From Pseudomonadota bacterium (GTDB lineage: Bacteria > Pseudomonadota > Alphaproteobacteria > Rhizobiales > Xanthobacteraceae), in NCBI GenBank assembly GCA_023432885.1, contig JAEZEU010000219.1, forward strand, positions 1 through 16,602: a stretch of DNA of 16,602 nt, given 5' to 3'. The notes beneath the pieces were generated by a model. The model was not told the origin of the DNA. It made no database searches and saw only the letters and a program-made list of their open reading frames with translations. Position 1 is the stretch's first letter; every line of letters begins with the position of its first letter. The translations under genes and the position numbers were made by a program. This document shows, in pieces, positions 7,838 through 13,830 of the stretch.

Positions 7838-8173
7838 ATGGCGAACTATGCAATGGACCGGAACGTCGGCGAAGCCGTCGCGCGCGGCGGGCTGCTGGTC
7901 GTCGCGCAATGGGAGGCCAAGGAAGGTGAGGACGATCGCATCGCCGATATCCTGTCGCGCTTCCTGCCCGAGGCGCAGCGCGAAGAAGGCGCGCAACTGT
8001 TCCTGATCTCACGCGCCAAGGACAATCCGGCGCAGTTCCTGTTCTACGAACTGTTCCGTGACGAGGCGGCGTTCAAGGCGCATCAGGAGAGCGCCCATTT
8101 CAAGACCTACATCGCCGGGGAAGCGCTGCCGTTGCTGGCCAAGCGGGAACGGGCGCAATACGCGCTGATCTGA
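7838..8173 (+). CDS. Putative quinol monooxygenase / antibiotic biosynthesis monooxygenase (ABM) domain protein
   Basis: A 111-residue single-domain protein with a ferredoxin-like ABM fold (YgiN/HmoA relatives). Visible features are a first strand GLLVVAQWEAKEGEDDRIAD, a helix ending in FLPEAQREEGAQLFLISRAK, the core strand FLFYELFRDEAAFKAHQESAHFK (a near-perfect match to the family's Y-E-x-(Y/F)-x-D-x-x-A-F-x-x-H pattern) and TYIAGEALPLL. It starts at the ATG at 7838 with AAGGAG nine bases ahead. Members act on quinols or other small aromatic substrates without cofactor, or degrade haem, and many are uncharacterised. It lies between glcD and glcE on the opposite strand, convergent with glcD. 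Whether it has anything to do with glycolate oxidation is unknown. Confidence 0.85.
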   Translation: MANYAMDRNVGEAVARGGLLVVAQWEAKEGEDDRIADILSRFLPEAQREEGAQLFLISRAKDNPAQFLFYELFRDEAAFKAHQESAHFKTYIAGEALPLLAKRERAQYALI

Positions 8174-8182
8174 GCTAAACAG

Positions 8183-8205
8183 AAGGGCCCGGCATCCGGG
8201 CTCTT
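8183..8205. terminator. Bidirectional terminator between the ABM gene and glcD
   Basis: A ten-bp stem AAGGGCCCGG / CCGGGCTCTT (one G-U pair) with the three-base loop CAT, followed on the plus strand by TCTCTCT. It lies 9 bases after the ABM stop and 5 bases beyond the glcD stop, so it can end both transcripts. This makes read-through from glcD into glcE less likely. Confidence 0.75.
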
Positions 8206-8210
8206 TCTCT

Positions 8211-9704
8211 CTAGAACCGCGGGATATCCGGAAAAGCCAGCTTGCCGGCGTGCACATGCATGCGGCCGAGTTCGGCGCAGCGGTGCAGGGTCGGAAACAC
8301 CTTTCCGGGATTGAGCAGTCCCTGCGCATCGAAGGCGCATTTCAGGCGCTGCTGCTGCTTGAGGTCGACTTCCGAAAACATCTCCGGCATCAGGTCGCGC
8401 TTCTCGATGCCGACACCGTGCTCGCCGGTGAGCACGCCGCCGAGTTCGACGCAGCAGCGCAGGATATCGGCGCCGAAGGCCTCGGCACGTTCCATTTCGC
8501 CGGGCTTGTTGGCATCGTAGAGGATCAACGGATGCAGATTGCCGTCGCCCGCGTGAAAGACATTGGCGACGCCAAGGCCGTATTTCTCCGACAGTTCGCG
8601 GATGCGCGTCAGCGCCCTCGGCAACGCGCCGCGCGGGATGGTGCCGTCCATGCAGAGATAATCCGGCGAGATGCGGCCGACCGCGGGGAAAGCCGCCTTG
8701 CGGCCGGCCCAGAACAGGTTGCGCTCGGCCTCGCTGGTTGAAATCTGGCAGGTCACCGAGCCGCAGCCGAGGGCAATCGCCTCGACACGCTTGATCAGCT
8801 CATCGACTTCCACGCTCGGGCCGTCGAGCTCGATGATCAGCAGCGCCTCGACATCGAGGGGATAGCCGGCATGGACAAAGGCCTCCGCGGCATGAATCGC
8901 CGGCTTGTCCATCATCTCCATGCCGCCCGGGATGATGCCGGCGCCAATGATCCGCGCCACGCATTCGCCGGCCGCCTCGACTTGCGCAAATCCGACCATC
9001 AGCGCCCGCGCCGTCTCGGGCTTCTGCAGGATTCGCACGGTGATCTCGGTGATGACACCCAGCAATCCCTCGGAGCCGGTGATGATGCCCATCAGGTCAT
9101 AGCCGGAGTTCTCCGCCGACTTGCCGCCGATGCGGATGACCTCTCCAGACATCAGCACGATCTCGCAGCCGAGCACGTTATTGGTGGTCATCCCGTATTT
9201 CAGGCAGTGCACGCCGCCGGAATTCTCTGCGACGTTGCCGCCAATCGAGCAGGCGATCTGCGACGACGGATCGGGCGCATAGTAGAAGCCGGCATGCGCC
9301 ACCGCCTGGCTGATGGCGAGGTTGGTGACGCCTGGTTCGGTCACCACAACGCGGTTCTCGAAATCGATCTCGCGGATACGCTTGAACTTGCCGAGGCCCA
9401 GCAGCACGGCGTCCTTGAGCGGGAGGGCGCCGCCCGACAGCGACGTGCCGGAGCCGCGCGGCACCACCTTGATGCCCTGCTCGTGGCAGTATTTCAGAAC
9501 CTGCGAGACCTGCGCGGTGGTGTCGGGCAGCACCACGACCATCGGCGGCTGGCGATAGGCGGTCAGTCCATCCGACTCATAGGGGATCATTTCAGCGGCG
9601 CTGTCGATCACGCCCTCGCCCGGCACGATGGCGCGCAAGGCCGCCACGATGGCGTTGCGCCGAGCGAGCACCGCCTCGTCCGCTGCAGGCATCATGATAG
9701 CCAT
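8211..9704 (-). CDS. glcD: Glycolate oxidase subunit GlcD (FAD-linked oxidase)
   Basis: The catalytic flavoprotein of glycolate oxidase (497 residues; E. coli GlcD is 499), oxidising glycolate, and in relatives D-lactate, to the 2-oxoacid. FAD_binding_4 domain: VVPRGSGTSLSGGALPL (80-96), SIGGNVAENSGGVHCLKYG (about 152-170) and GSEGLLGVITEITVRIL near 210. The FAD-oxidase C-terminal domain has GLGVANVFHAGDGNLHPLI (about 377-395), with the His pair used by the family, and GEHGVGIEKRDLM near 430, then LNPGKVFP near 465. The start ATG at 9704 has GGAGGATCGAT directly upstream. It is separated from glcE by an inverted gene and a terminator hairpin, so it is probably transcribed from its own promoter in the gap shared with the cytochrome c gene. 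Confidence 0.96.
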   Translation of the reverse strand: MAIMMPAADEAVLARRNAIVAALRAIVPGEGVIDSAAEMIPYESDGLTAYRQPPMVVVLPDTTAQVSQVLKYCHEQGIKVVPRGSGTSLSGGALPLKDAVLLGLGKFKRIREIDFENRVVVTEPGVTNLAISQAVAHAGFYYAPDPSSQIACSIGGNVAENSGGVHCLKYGMTTNNVLGCEIVLMSGEVIRIGGKSAENSGYDLMGIITGSEGLLGVITEITVRILQKPETARALMVGFAQVEAAGECVARIIGAGIIPGGMEMMDKPAIHAAEAFVHAGYPLDVEALLIIELDGPSVEVDELIKRVEAIALGCGSVTCQISTSEAERNLFWAGRKAAFPAVGRISPDYLCMDGTIPRGALPRALTRIRELSEKYGLGVANVFHAGDGNLHPLILYDANKPGEMERAEAFGADILRCCVELGGVLTGEHGVGIEKRDLMPEMFSEVDLKQQQRLKCAFDAQGLLNPGKVFPTLHRCAELGRMHVHAGKLAFPDIPRF

Positions 9705-9845
9705 ATCGATCCTCCGCTCGCCGATTTATCATGTCAAATCAAGCACGTCTGGCGCGCTTTGGGTAGACGCAGCATGCACGCATCAACACTGCAGATCAGC
9801 CTTGCGAATGAAGCCCGTCAAACTTTCGTCGCTTGTCCCGCGCAC

Positions 9846-9870
9846 GCTCGCCGTGTCACAAGCGGCGAGC
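9846..9870. promoter_or_regulatory. Dyad in the glcD / cytochrome c divergent region
   Basis: A perfect eight-base inverted repeat GCTCGCCG (9846-9853) / CGGCGAGC (9863-9870) with a nine-base centre lies 27 bases before the cytochrome c start. It could be an operator for either divergent gene or a leader hairpin of the cytochrome mRNA. It has no U tail, so it is not a terminator. The rest of the 192-base gap shows an AT-richer patch near 9723-9740 (TTTATCATGTCAAATC), the best place for a glcD promoter. Confidence 0.4.
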
Positions 9871-9896
9871 CATCATCTCCTAGCAATGAGCAGCAC

Positions 9897-10289
9897 ATGA
9901 AGACCACGACCCTGGGCGCCCTGATCGTCATCGCCGCCTCTACAGTTGCAACGGCAGCCCTGGCGCAAGACGCCGACGCCGGCAAGTCCTCGTTCAACAA
10001 ATGCATGGCCTGCCACGCCATCGGCGAAGGCGCCAAGAACAAGGTCGGCCCCGAATTGAACGGCCTCGACGGGCGCAAGTCCGGCACCGTCGAGGGCTAT
10101 TCCTACTCCAACGCCAACAAGAATTCCGGCATCACCTGGAGCAAGGAAACCTTCCTCGAATACATCAAGGATCCCAAGGCGAAGATCCCCGGCACCAAGA
10201 TGATCTTCGCCGGCATCAAGAACGAGAACGAGGCGAACAATCTCTGGGCGTTCCTTTCGCAATTCGACAAGGACGGCAAGAAAAAGTGA
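9897..10289 (+). CDS. Soluble class I cytochrome c (c2/c552-like), periplasmic
   Basis: A 130-residue precursor with signal peptide MKTTTLGALIVIAASTVATA plus ALA (cleavage near 23/24) and one haem c site CMACH (Cys36, Cys39, His40). The axial Met is Met102 in PGTKMIFAGI. GPELNGLDGRKSG and the ending NNLWAFLSQFDKDGKKK are typical of the long c2 / c552 group; from memory it is close to Bradyrhizobium CycB, but I do not assign the symbol. It shuttles electrons between membrane complexes and oxidases in the periplasm. The ATG at 9897 was chosen because the signal peptide begins there; the ribosome site is weak. It shares its upstream region with glcD. Confidence 0.93.
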   Translation: MKTTTLGALIVIAASTVATAALAQDADAGKSSFNKCMACHAIGEGAKNKVGPELNGLDGRKSGTVEGYSYSNANKNSGITWSKETFLEYIKDPKAKIPGTKMIFAGIKNENEANNLWAFLSQFDKDGKKK

Positions 10290-10298
10290 GTTGTTGAT

Positions 10299-10318
10299 CC
10301 TCGGCGCCTGCGCCGGGG
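10299..10318. terminator. Possible terminator between cytochrome c and hydrolase genes
   Basis: CCTCGGCG / CGCCGGGG (8 bp, one G-U pair) with loop CCTG, nine bases after the cytochrome c stop and 28 bases after the hydrolase stop on the other strand. There is no U tract, so support is structural and positional only. Confidence 0.45.
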
Positions 10319-10346
10319 ACCTGCCCCTGATTGATTTCATTGAACA

Positions 10347-11303
10347 CTAATCTGCCGCCGATGCCGTCGCGCCTTCGGCAACATCACCTGCCATCGCCTC
10401 GATTTCGCCCACGACCAGCTCGGGCGCGGCGTACTGGATCATGTGGCCGACGCCCTTGAGCACGATCAGCCTGGCGTGTTTGGCGGTCTTGGCGAGCGGC
10501 TGCGAATGGATGTGGGTCGAGACCGTCTTGTCCACATCGCCCGCGATGATGGTAATCGGCACGGCGATGCTGCCGTAGCGCGGCGCCTGCTCGGCCATCG
10601 CGGCCCGCAAGCTCACAAGATCCCAGGCATTGGCAACGAATTCACGCGGCCGCAGCAACAGGCGTGTGGCGCTGTCCTTGACGAAGCTTTCCGGCATCGG
10701 CTGCGGGGCGAACACACTGCGCGCGCCGGAATCGGCGAGCAGGAGCCCAAGCGGAAGCATGATGGTGTGCGCGAGCAACGGGCCGATCACCGGCTTGGTG
10801 ACGGCGTAATTGTAGTGGCTGACGCCGCCGGGCCAAGGATAGGCCACCGGCGCCAGCATCACGAGGCCTGCGACGCGCTCGGGATGGTCGAGCGCGATGC
10901 GCAAGGCCAGTGCCCCGCTCCAGGAGTGTGCGACGACGATCGTCTTGCCGATGCCGAGCTTCTCCAGCGCTTGCGCGATCATGCGGGCCTGCGGCCCGGG
11001 CGTCGAATCGGAAAAGTTCGCACGCGTGCTCCAGCCGTGGCCGGGGCGGTCGATCAGGATCACGCGACGGGTTTGCGCCAGCCGCTCGGCGAGCGGGCGC
11101 ATGACCTCCAGATTGGAGCTTGCGCCATGCAACAGCACGATCGGCACGGCCTCGCGCGGCCCGATCTCGACGACATGCAGCTTGGCGCCGGCCACCTCGA
11201 CTATTTTTCCCTGCGGCCGGTGGGCACGCTGTGCGAGCACCACGCCGGCCTGCGTAGCCAGCGCCAGGATCGCCAGCACTGCCAGAGCGATCAGCAAGAA
11301 CAT
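10347..11303 (-). CDS. Membrane-anchored alpha/beta hydrolase
   Basis: A serine hydrolase of 318 residues. Residues 1-24 (MFLLIALAVLAILALATQAG) are a single hydrophobic helix acting as an anchor or uncleaved signal. The fold then shows the oxyanion loop VLLHGASSN (57-64), the nucleophile elbow AHSWSG (Ser128), the acid Asp256 in AGDVDKT and His287 in GVGHMIQ, all in the right order. The loop IDRPGHGWS is typical of epoxide hydrolase / haloperoxidase-like members, so the substrate cannot be named. The start is uncertain: GTG at 11330 would add VPRPIRIPL, a basic stretch suited to an inward-facing N-terminus, and GTG at 11387 keeps the frame open further; none has a strong ribosome site. Confidence 0.85.
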   Translation of the reverse strand: MFLLIALAVLAILALATQAGVVLAQRAHRPQGKIVEVAGAKLHVVEIGPREAVPIVLLHGASSNLEVMRPLAERLAQTRRVILIDRPGHGWSTRANFSDSTPGPQARMIAQALEKLGIGKTIVVAHSWSGALALRIALDHPERVAGLVMLAPVAYPWPGGVSHYNYAVTKPVIGPLLAHTIMLPLGLLLADSGARSVFAPQPMPESFVKDSATRLLLRPREFVANAWDLVSLRAAMAEQAPRYGSIAVPITIIAGDVDKTVSTHIHSQPLAKTAKHARLIVLKGVGHMIQYAAPELVVGEIEAMAGDVAEGATASAAD

Positions 11304-11572
11304 CAAGGGGATCCGGATGGGTCGGGGCACGGAAAAACAATGAGCATGACGCACCCGGGTTTCGCTGCGGAGGGCCAAGTTTTCCACAGGCGGCGGTCGC
11401 TGTGGATAGCGGGTTCACATGTCCGTAATTACCCGGTGCTTTCATCTGCACGCGGCATTTTCGCCATGGGTGGGCTTCACCCAAGAGACATGTCACTGCC
11501 CGGTCTGTCCCCGCAATGCACAGGAACCGGGCGAGGGACAAAGCGTAGAACGCGAATAGCGGAGGGATTTCA

Positions 11573-11752
11573 ATGCGTACCCTGAACGAAGCAGCCATCG
11601 ACAAGATCGTGGCAGCCTGCGACGGCGACCTGCGGGGGGCGCTGCAGGCACTCTTGCTCGTCAACGAGCATCTCGAAGCGGAATTAGCCCAACTCTACGC
11701 CGTCGTTTCACCGGGCGGGCTCGCCCAGCGGGGCAACCAGGCGCTGCACTGA
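11573..11752 (+). CDS. Small conserved-looking protein, 59 residues, function unknown
   Basis: It reads MRTLNEAAIDKIVAACDGDL, then RGALQALLLVNEHLEAELAQ, then LYAVVSPGGLAQRGNQALH. The centre (residues 18-42) would form an amphipathic helix with the pattern D-x-x-x-A-L-x-A-L-L-x-x-N-x-x-L-E-x-E-L, reminiscent of small rhizobial hypothetical proteins I recall but cannot name. It has a strong ribosome site (GGAGGG, seven bases before ATG) and codon use like its neighbours (third position mostly G/C), which supports a real gene despite its size. It has one Cys (16), no signal peptide and no membrane segment. It is convergent with the gene at 11811 across a pair of hairpins and has no obvious operon partner. 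Confidence 0.7.
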   Translation: MRTLNEAAIDKIVAACDGDLRGALQALLLVNEHLEAELAQLYAVVSPGGLAQRGNQALH

Positions 11753-11771
11753 TTCCTCCAGAAGCATGCTC

Positions 11772-11800
11772 GTCCCGACGGGACTGATCCTTCGGGATCA
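11772..11800. terminator. Two adjacent hairpins between convergent genes
   Basis: GTCCC-gac-GGGAC (11772-11784) is directly followed by TGATCC-TTCG-GGATCA (11785-11800), the second with a UUCG tetraloop closed by C-G, an exceptionally stable RNA form. They lie 19 bases after the small-protein stop and 10 bases beyond the stop of the opposing gene. There is no U tract. Confidence 0.5.
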
Positions 11801-11810
11801 TGCCCCGGCG

Positions 11811-12092
11811 TCAATCCTTCTTCGCCTCGCCCGGCTCCGGTTCCGGCGGGCACGAACTGATGCCGGACCGTGCAAGCTTCGCGTCGTCGAGCGACTTGTA
11901 CGGCCCTGAGGTTAACGAGGTGGCGTATTCGCTGCCGCCGCTGGCATAAGCGGGCAGCCCAAACGTCACCGGCTGGCTGGTGACGATGTTGCACTTGCCG
12001 GTGTTGCGGTCGCCGGCCACCCAGTATTGATCGGCAAACGCGGCTGTTGCGAACGCGGCCGACGTGATGCCGGCGAGCAGCAGGGATTTCAT
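11811..12092 (-). CDS. Small secreted protein, function unknown
   Basis: A 93-residue precursor with signal peptide MKSLLLAGITSAAFATAA plus FA (cleavage likely before DQYW). The mature part, about 73 residues, begins DQYWVAGDRNTGKCNIVTSQ, has Cys near positions 35 and 81 that could pair, a SLTSGPYKSLDDAKLARSGI segment resembling the SPOR-like 'GPYKSLDDAK' pattern of periplasmic proteins, and ends in PEPEPGEAKKD. The start ATG at 12092 has AGGGAGCACGACC before it; the open frame upstream to 12176 is not protein-like. Function is unknown; the layout suggests a small periplasmic protein. Confidence 0.75.
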   Translation of the reverse strand: MKSLLLAGITSAAFATAAFADQYWVAGDRNTGKCNIVTSQPVTFGLPAYASGGSEYATSLTSGPYKSLDDAKLARSGISSCPPEPEPGEAKKD

Positions 12093-12171
12093 GGTCGTGC
12101 TCCCTTGCATGGGACCCTGCGGCATAAGTCGCGCGCGGGCCGCGAACTTGCCAGCCCGAAAAACAGCCGAT

Positions 12172-12193
12172 CTCAAACGGTAGTTAATAGCGG
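12172..12193 (-). repeat. Copy 1 of a short repeat just after the TPR gene stop
   Basis: Plus-strand CTCAAACGGTAGTTAATA and the next CGG match a second stretch at 12904-12925 at 19 of 22 positions. It begins four bases after the TPR stop. Downstream on the minus strand comes GATCGGCTGTTTTTC, similar in order to what follows the second copy (GATCG, hairpin, TTTTTC). Confidence 0.5.
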
Positions 12194-12197
12194 ACGA

Positions 12198-12857
12198 CTA
12201 GATATCGCGGCCTTCGACCTTTTCCGTCAGCGATTTGACCATATCCGGCACCTTTTCCAGGTGTGGATTGACGGCCAGCGCCTTGCGGAACGCCTCCAGC
12301 GCGCGTTTGTCGTCGCCGACCTCCTGCATGATCATGCCGAGCCCGACCAGCGCGCCAAAATGGCGGGGCTCGCGCACCAGCACCTGCTGGATGTCCTGCA
12401 TGGAATGAACGAAGTCGTTCTTCAGGTAGTACAGCGTCGCGCGCCGGTTCCAGGCTTCCGTGTAGTCCGGCCTTAGCTTGATCACGGAGTCGAGCAGCTT
12501 CAGCGCGACATCCATCTTCTGGGCGTCCATCGCCGTCTTGGCGCGCGACATCAAGAGCGCCGCCGTGTCGCTCGGCGTCTGCATCCAGATTGCCCAGATA
12601 CGCGCCTCGACGTGCCGCGCGCTCGCCTCATCGGGCGCTGCCTTCAAGGCGCCGAACAGGAAGTCGAGCCCCTTGGTGCGGTCATTGCCGACCTTCGGCA
12701 GCTTGCTTGGGGCTTCCGGCAGCTTCTTCTTGGAATCCTTGGGAGGAACGACCCTGGGGTCGCCTTGCGCAACCACCGAGGCCGGCAGCGCGGCCAGCAT
12801 CGCAACGACGAGGAGCGCCGCGCTGACCTGATGGAGCCGTAGGAATCTCAAACCCAT
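12198..12857 (-). CDS. Periplasmic tetratricopeptide repeat protein
   Basis: A 219-residue precursor with an N-terminal signal (MGLRFLRLHQVSAALLVVAM, cleavage near AVVAQ/GDPR). A basic Pro/Lys linker (PPKDSKKKLPEAPSKLPKVG) leads into about three TPR units: RTKGLDFLFGALKAAPDEAS, KMDVALKLLDSVIKLRPDYT with WNRRATLYYLKNDF, and GDDKRALEAFRKALAVNPHL. The repeats serve as a protein-binding scaffold; the partner is unknown. The start ATG has no clear ribosome site (CTAGACTTCTCTT). It lies about 80 bases after rpmJ on the same strand, with the rpmJ terminator between them. Confidence 0.85.
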   Translation of the reverse strand: MGLRFLRLHQVSAALLVVAMLAALPASVVAQGDPRVVPPKDSKKKLPEAPSKLPKVGNDRTKGLDFLFGALKAAPDEASARHVEARIWAIWMQTPSDTAALLMSRAKTAMDAQKMDVALKLLDSVIKLRPDYTEAWNRRATLYYLKNDFVHSMQDIQQVLVREPRHFGALVGLGMIMQEVGDDKRALEAFRKALAVNPHLEKVPDMVKSLTEKVEGRDI

Positions 12858-12879
12858 AAGAGAAGTCTAGACGTGAAAA

Positions 12880-12902
12880 ATCGCGCTGCAAAGCAGCGCG
12901 AT
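12880..12902 (-). terminator. Rho-independent terminator of rpmJ
   Basis: A perfect ten-bp stem ATCGCGCTGC / GCAGCGCGAT with a three-base loop, followed on the minus strand by TTTTTCACG. It lies 38 bases after the rpmJ stop. Confidence 0.88.
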
Positions 12903-12903
12903 C

Positions 12904-12925
12904 CTCAAACCGTAGTGAATAGTGG
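12904..12925 (-). repeat. Copy 2 of the short repeat, between rpmJ stop and terminator
   Basis: Plus-strand CTCAAACCGTAGTGAATA plus GTGG, 19 of 22 identical to 12172-12193. It fills the space between the rpmJ stop (15 bases away) and its terminator hairpin (next base but one). Confidence 0.5.
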
Positions 12926-12940
12926 GGCTTGAAAGGCGGC

Positions 12941-13066
12941 TCAGCCCTGGCGCGCCTTGAACCGGCGCTGGACCTTGTTGATCACATAGACCCGGCCCTT
13001 GCGGCGGACCAGGCGGTTGGCGCGATGGCGGCCGCGCAGCGATTTCAGCGAGTTACGGACCTTCAT
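12941..13066 (-). CDS. rpmJ: Ribosomal protein L36 (bL36), zinc-less form
   Basis: A 41-residue ribosomal protein of the large subunit: MKVRNSLKSLRGRHRANRLV, then RRKGRVYVINKVQRRFKARQ and a final G. MKVR at the start, the VRRKGRVYVINK core and the basic end are diagnostic. The four metal ligands (Cys/Cys/Cys/His) of the zinc-ribbon form are all absent, as in the alternative C-minus type (YkgO-like), which is the usual form in this group. The start ATG at 13066 has AGGATTGTCCC before it. It is monocistronic, with its own terminator. Too short to be missed by its neighbours: this strand is otherwise free here. Confidence 0.95.
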   Translation of the reverse strand: MKVRNSLKSLRGRHRANRLVRRKGRVYVINKVQRRFKARQG

Positions 13067-13262
13067 GGGACAATCCTGCAAGTAGCTTTCAAAGGCCGTG
13101 GCTCGCGCCCGAACCTGATTTGGCTGCCAAGATGGCGAAATGGGATTTGCCCGGCGGCCAGAGCCGGCCCGGCGACGGGCGGTTTCTAAGGCATCCCGGC
13201 CAAATGTCAACCGAAACGGACCGTTTTTGCAGGCAATCGGCTGCGGAACCCCTTGAAAACGC
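13067..13262. promoter_or_regulatory. Upstream region of rpmJ, no gene seen
   Basis: About 200 bases before rpmJ with no protein-like ORF. It must hold the rpmJ promoter (minus strand). A T-rich patch near 13215-13228 (CCGTTTTTGCAGG) is the only notable feature; no clear -10/-35 pair was found. Confidence 0.4.
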
Positions 13263-13364
13263 CGTCATTCCGGGGGCTAATGCGCAGCATTGAGCCCGGA
13301 ATCGCGAGGTTCCGCGTGCGCAAGTGCGCGGGCGTTCGGCCCTGCGAGCCGTCCCGGAACGACG
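13263..13364. repeat. Nested palindromic intergenic repeat (Bradyrhizobium REP-like element)
   Basis: The ends CGTCATTCCGGG (13263-13274) and CCCGGAACGACG (13353-13364) are inverted copies with one mismatch. Inside, the left half folds on its own: ATTCCGGG ... AATGC-gca-GCATT ... CCCGGAAT (13267-13302), and GGTTCCG follows. I recognise this composition (GTCATTCCGGG...CCCGGAAT...) as a dispersed element common between genes in Bradyrhizobium and Rhodopseudomonas. It sits 6 bases after the stop of the hotdog gene at 13371 and may end its transcript. Confidence 0.75.
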
Positions 13365-13370
13365 ATCCAA

Positions 13371-13820
13371 TCACTGGCAAAACAGGTCGATGGGGAACTC
13401 GACCGTAGCCTCGCCCGTGGCGACTTTCTCGCCGCGCTGGTTCTTGACCACGACGTCGATCAGCACCCAGCGCGATTTGGCGGTTGATTGCTTCGCCTTG
13501 ACGATACCGGAGGGCTGGATGAGATCGCCCGGCTTCACCGGCTTGACCCAGCGCGTCTCGAGCCGGCGGTGGATGGCGCCGGCCGGATATGCCCAGTCGG
13601 TGATCATTCGCGAGATCAGACCGAAATTGTTCATGCCGTGCATGATCACGCCGCCGAAATTGGTCTTGCCGAAATTGCCCTTCATGTACTCGTCGTCGAG
13701 ATGCAGCGGGTTGTAGTCGAGTGAGGCGTCGCAGAACAGGCGGATCGACTCCCGCGTCACGGCGAATTGCGGTCCGTCGATCAGGTCACCGGCGGAAAGG
13801 CTATCGAACGTCGTCGTCAT
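13371..13820 (-). CDS. MaoC-like hotdog dehydratase/hydratase, catalytic subunit
   Basis: A 149-residue single hotdog domain. It has the hydratase-2 active-site motif DYNPLHLDDEY with Asp35 and His40, followed by GKTNFGGVIMHGMNNFGLIS (the central helix with the substrate-side Gly pair) and strands LETRWVKPVKPGDLI and VVVKNQRGEKVATGEATVEF. These enzymes hydrate a 2-enoyl-CoA or dehydrate a 3-hydroxyacyl-CoA (R-specific). The start ATG at 13820 has AGGGAGAGCG before it, ten bases after the stop of the upstream hotdog gene, so the two form an operon and very probably a heterodimer in which this chain holds the active site. The substrate is unknown. Confidence 0.88.
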   Translation of the reverse strand: MTTTFDSLSAGDLIDGPQFAVTRESIRLFCDASLDYNPLHLDDEYMKGNFGKTNFGGVIMHGMNNFGLISRMITDWAYPAGAIHRRLETRWVKPVKPGDLIQPSGIVKAKQSTAKSRWVLIDVVVKNQRGEKVATGEATVEFPIDLFCQ

Positions 13821-13830
13821 CGCGCTCTCC

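Noticed and set aside
8871..9896. Long open frame upstream of and in frame with the cytochrome c gene
   Set aside because: It is antisense to glcD, His/Arg/Asp-rich without any family signature, and the cytochrome signal peptide clearly starts at 9897.
10443..11585. 380-codon plus-strand open frame
   Set aside because: Antisense to the alpha/beta hydrolase; its end overlaps the 59-residue gene in another frame, and the composition is non-protein-like.
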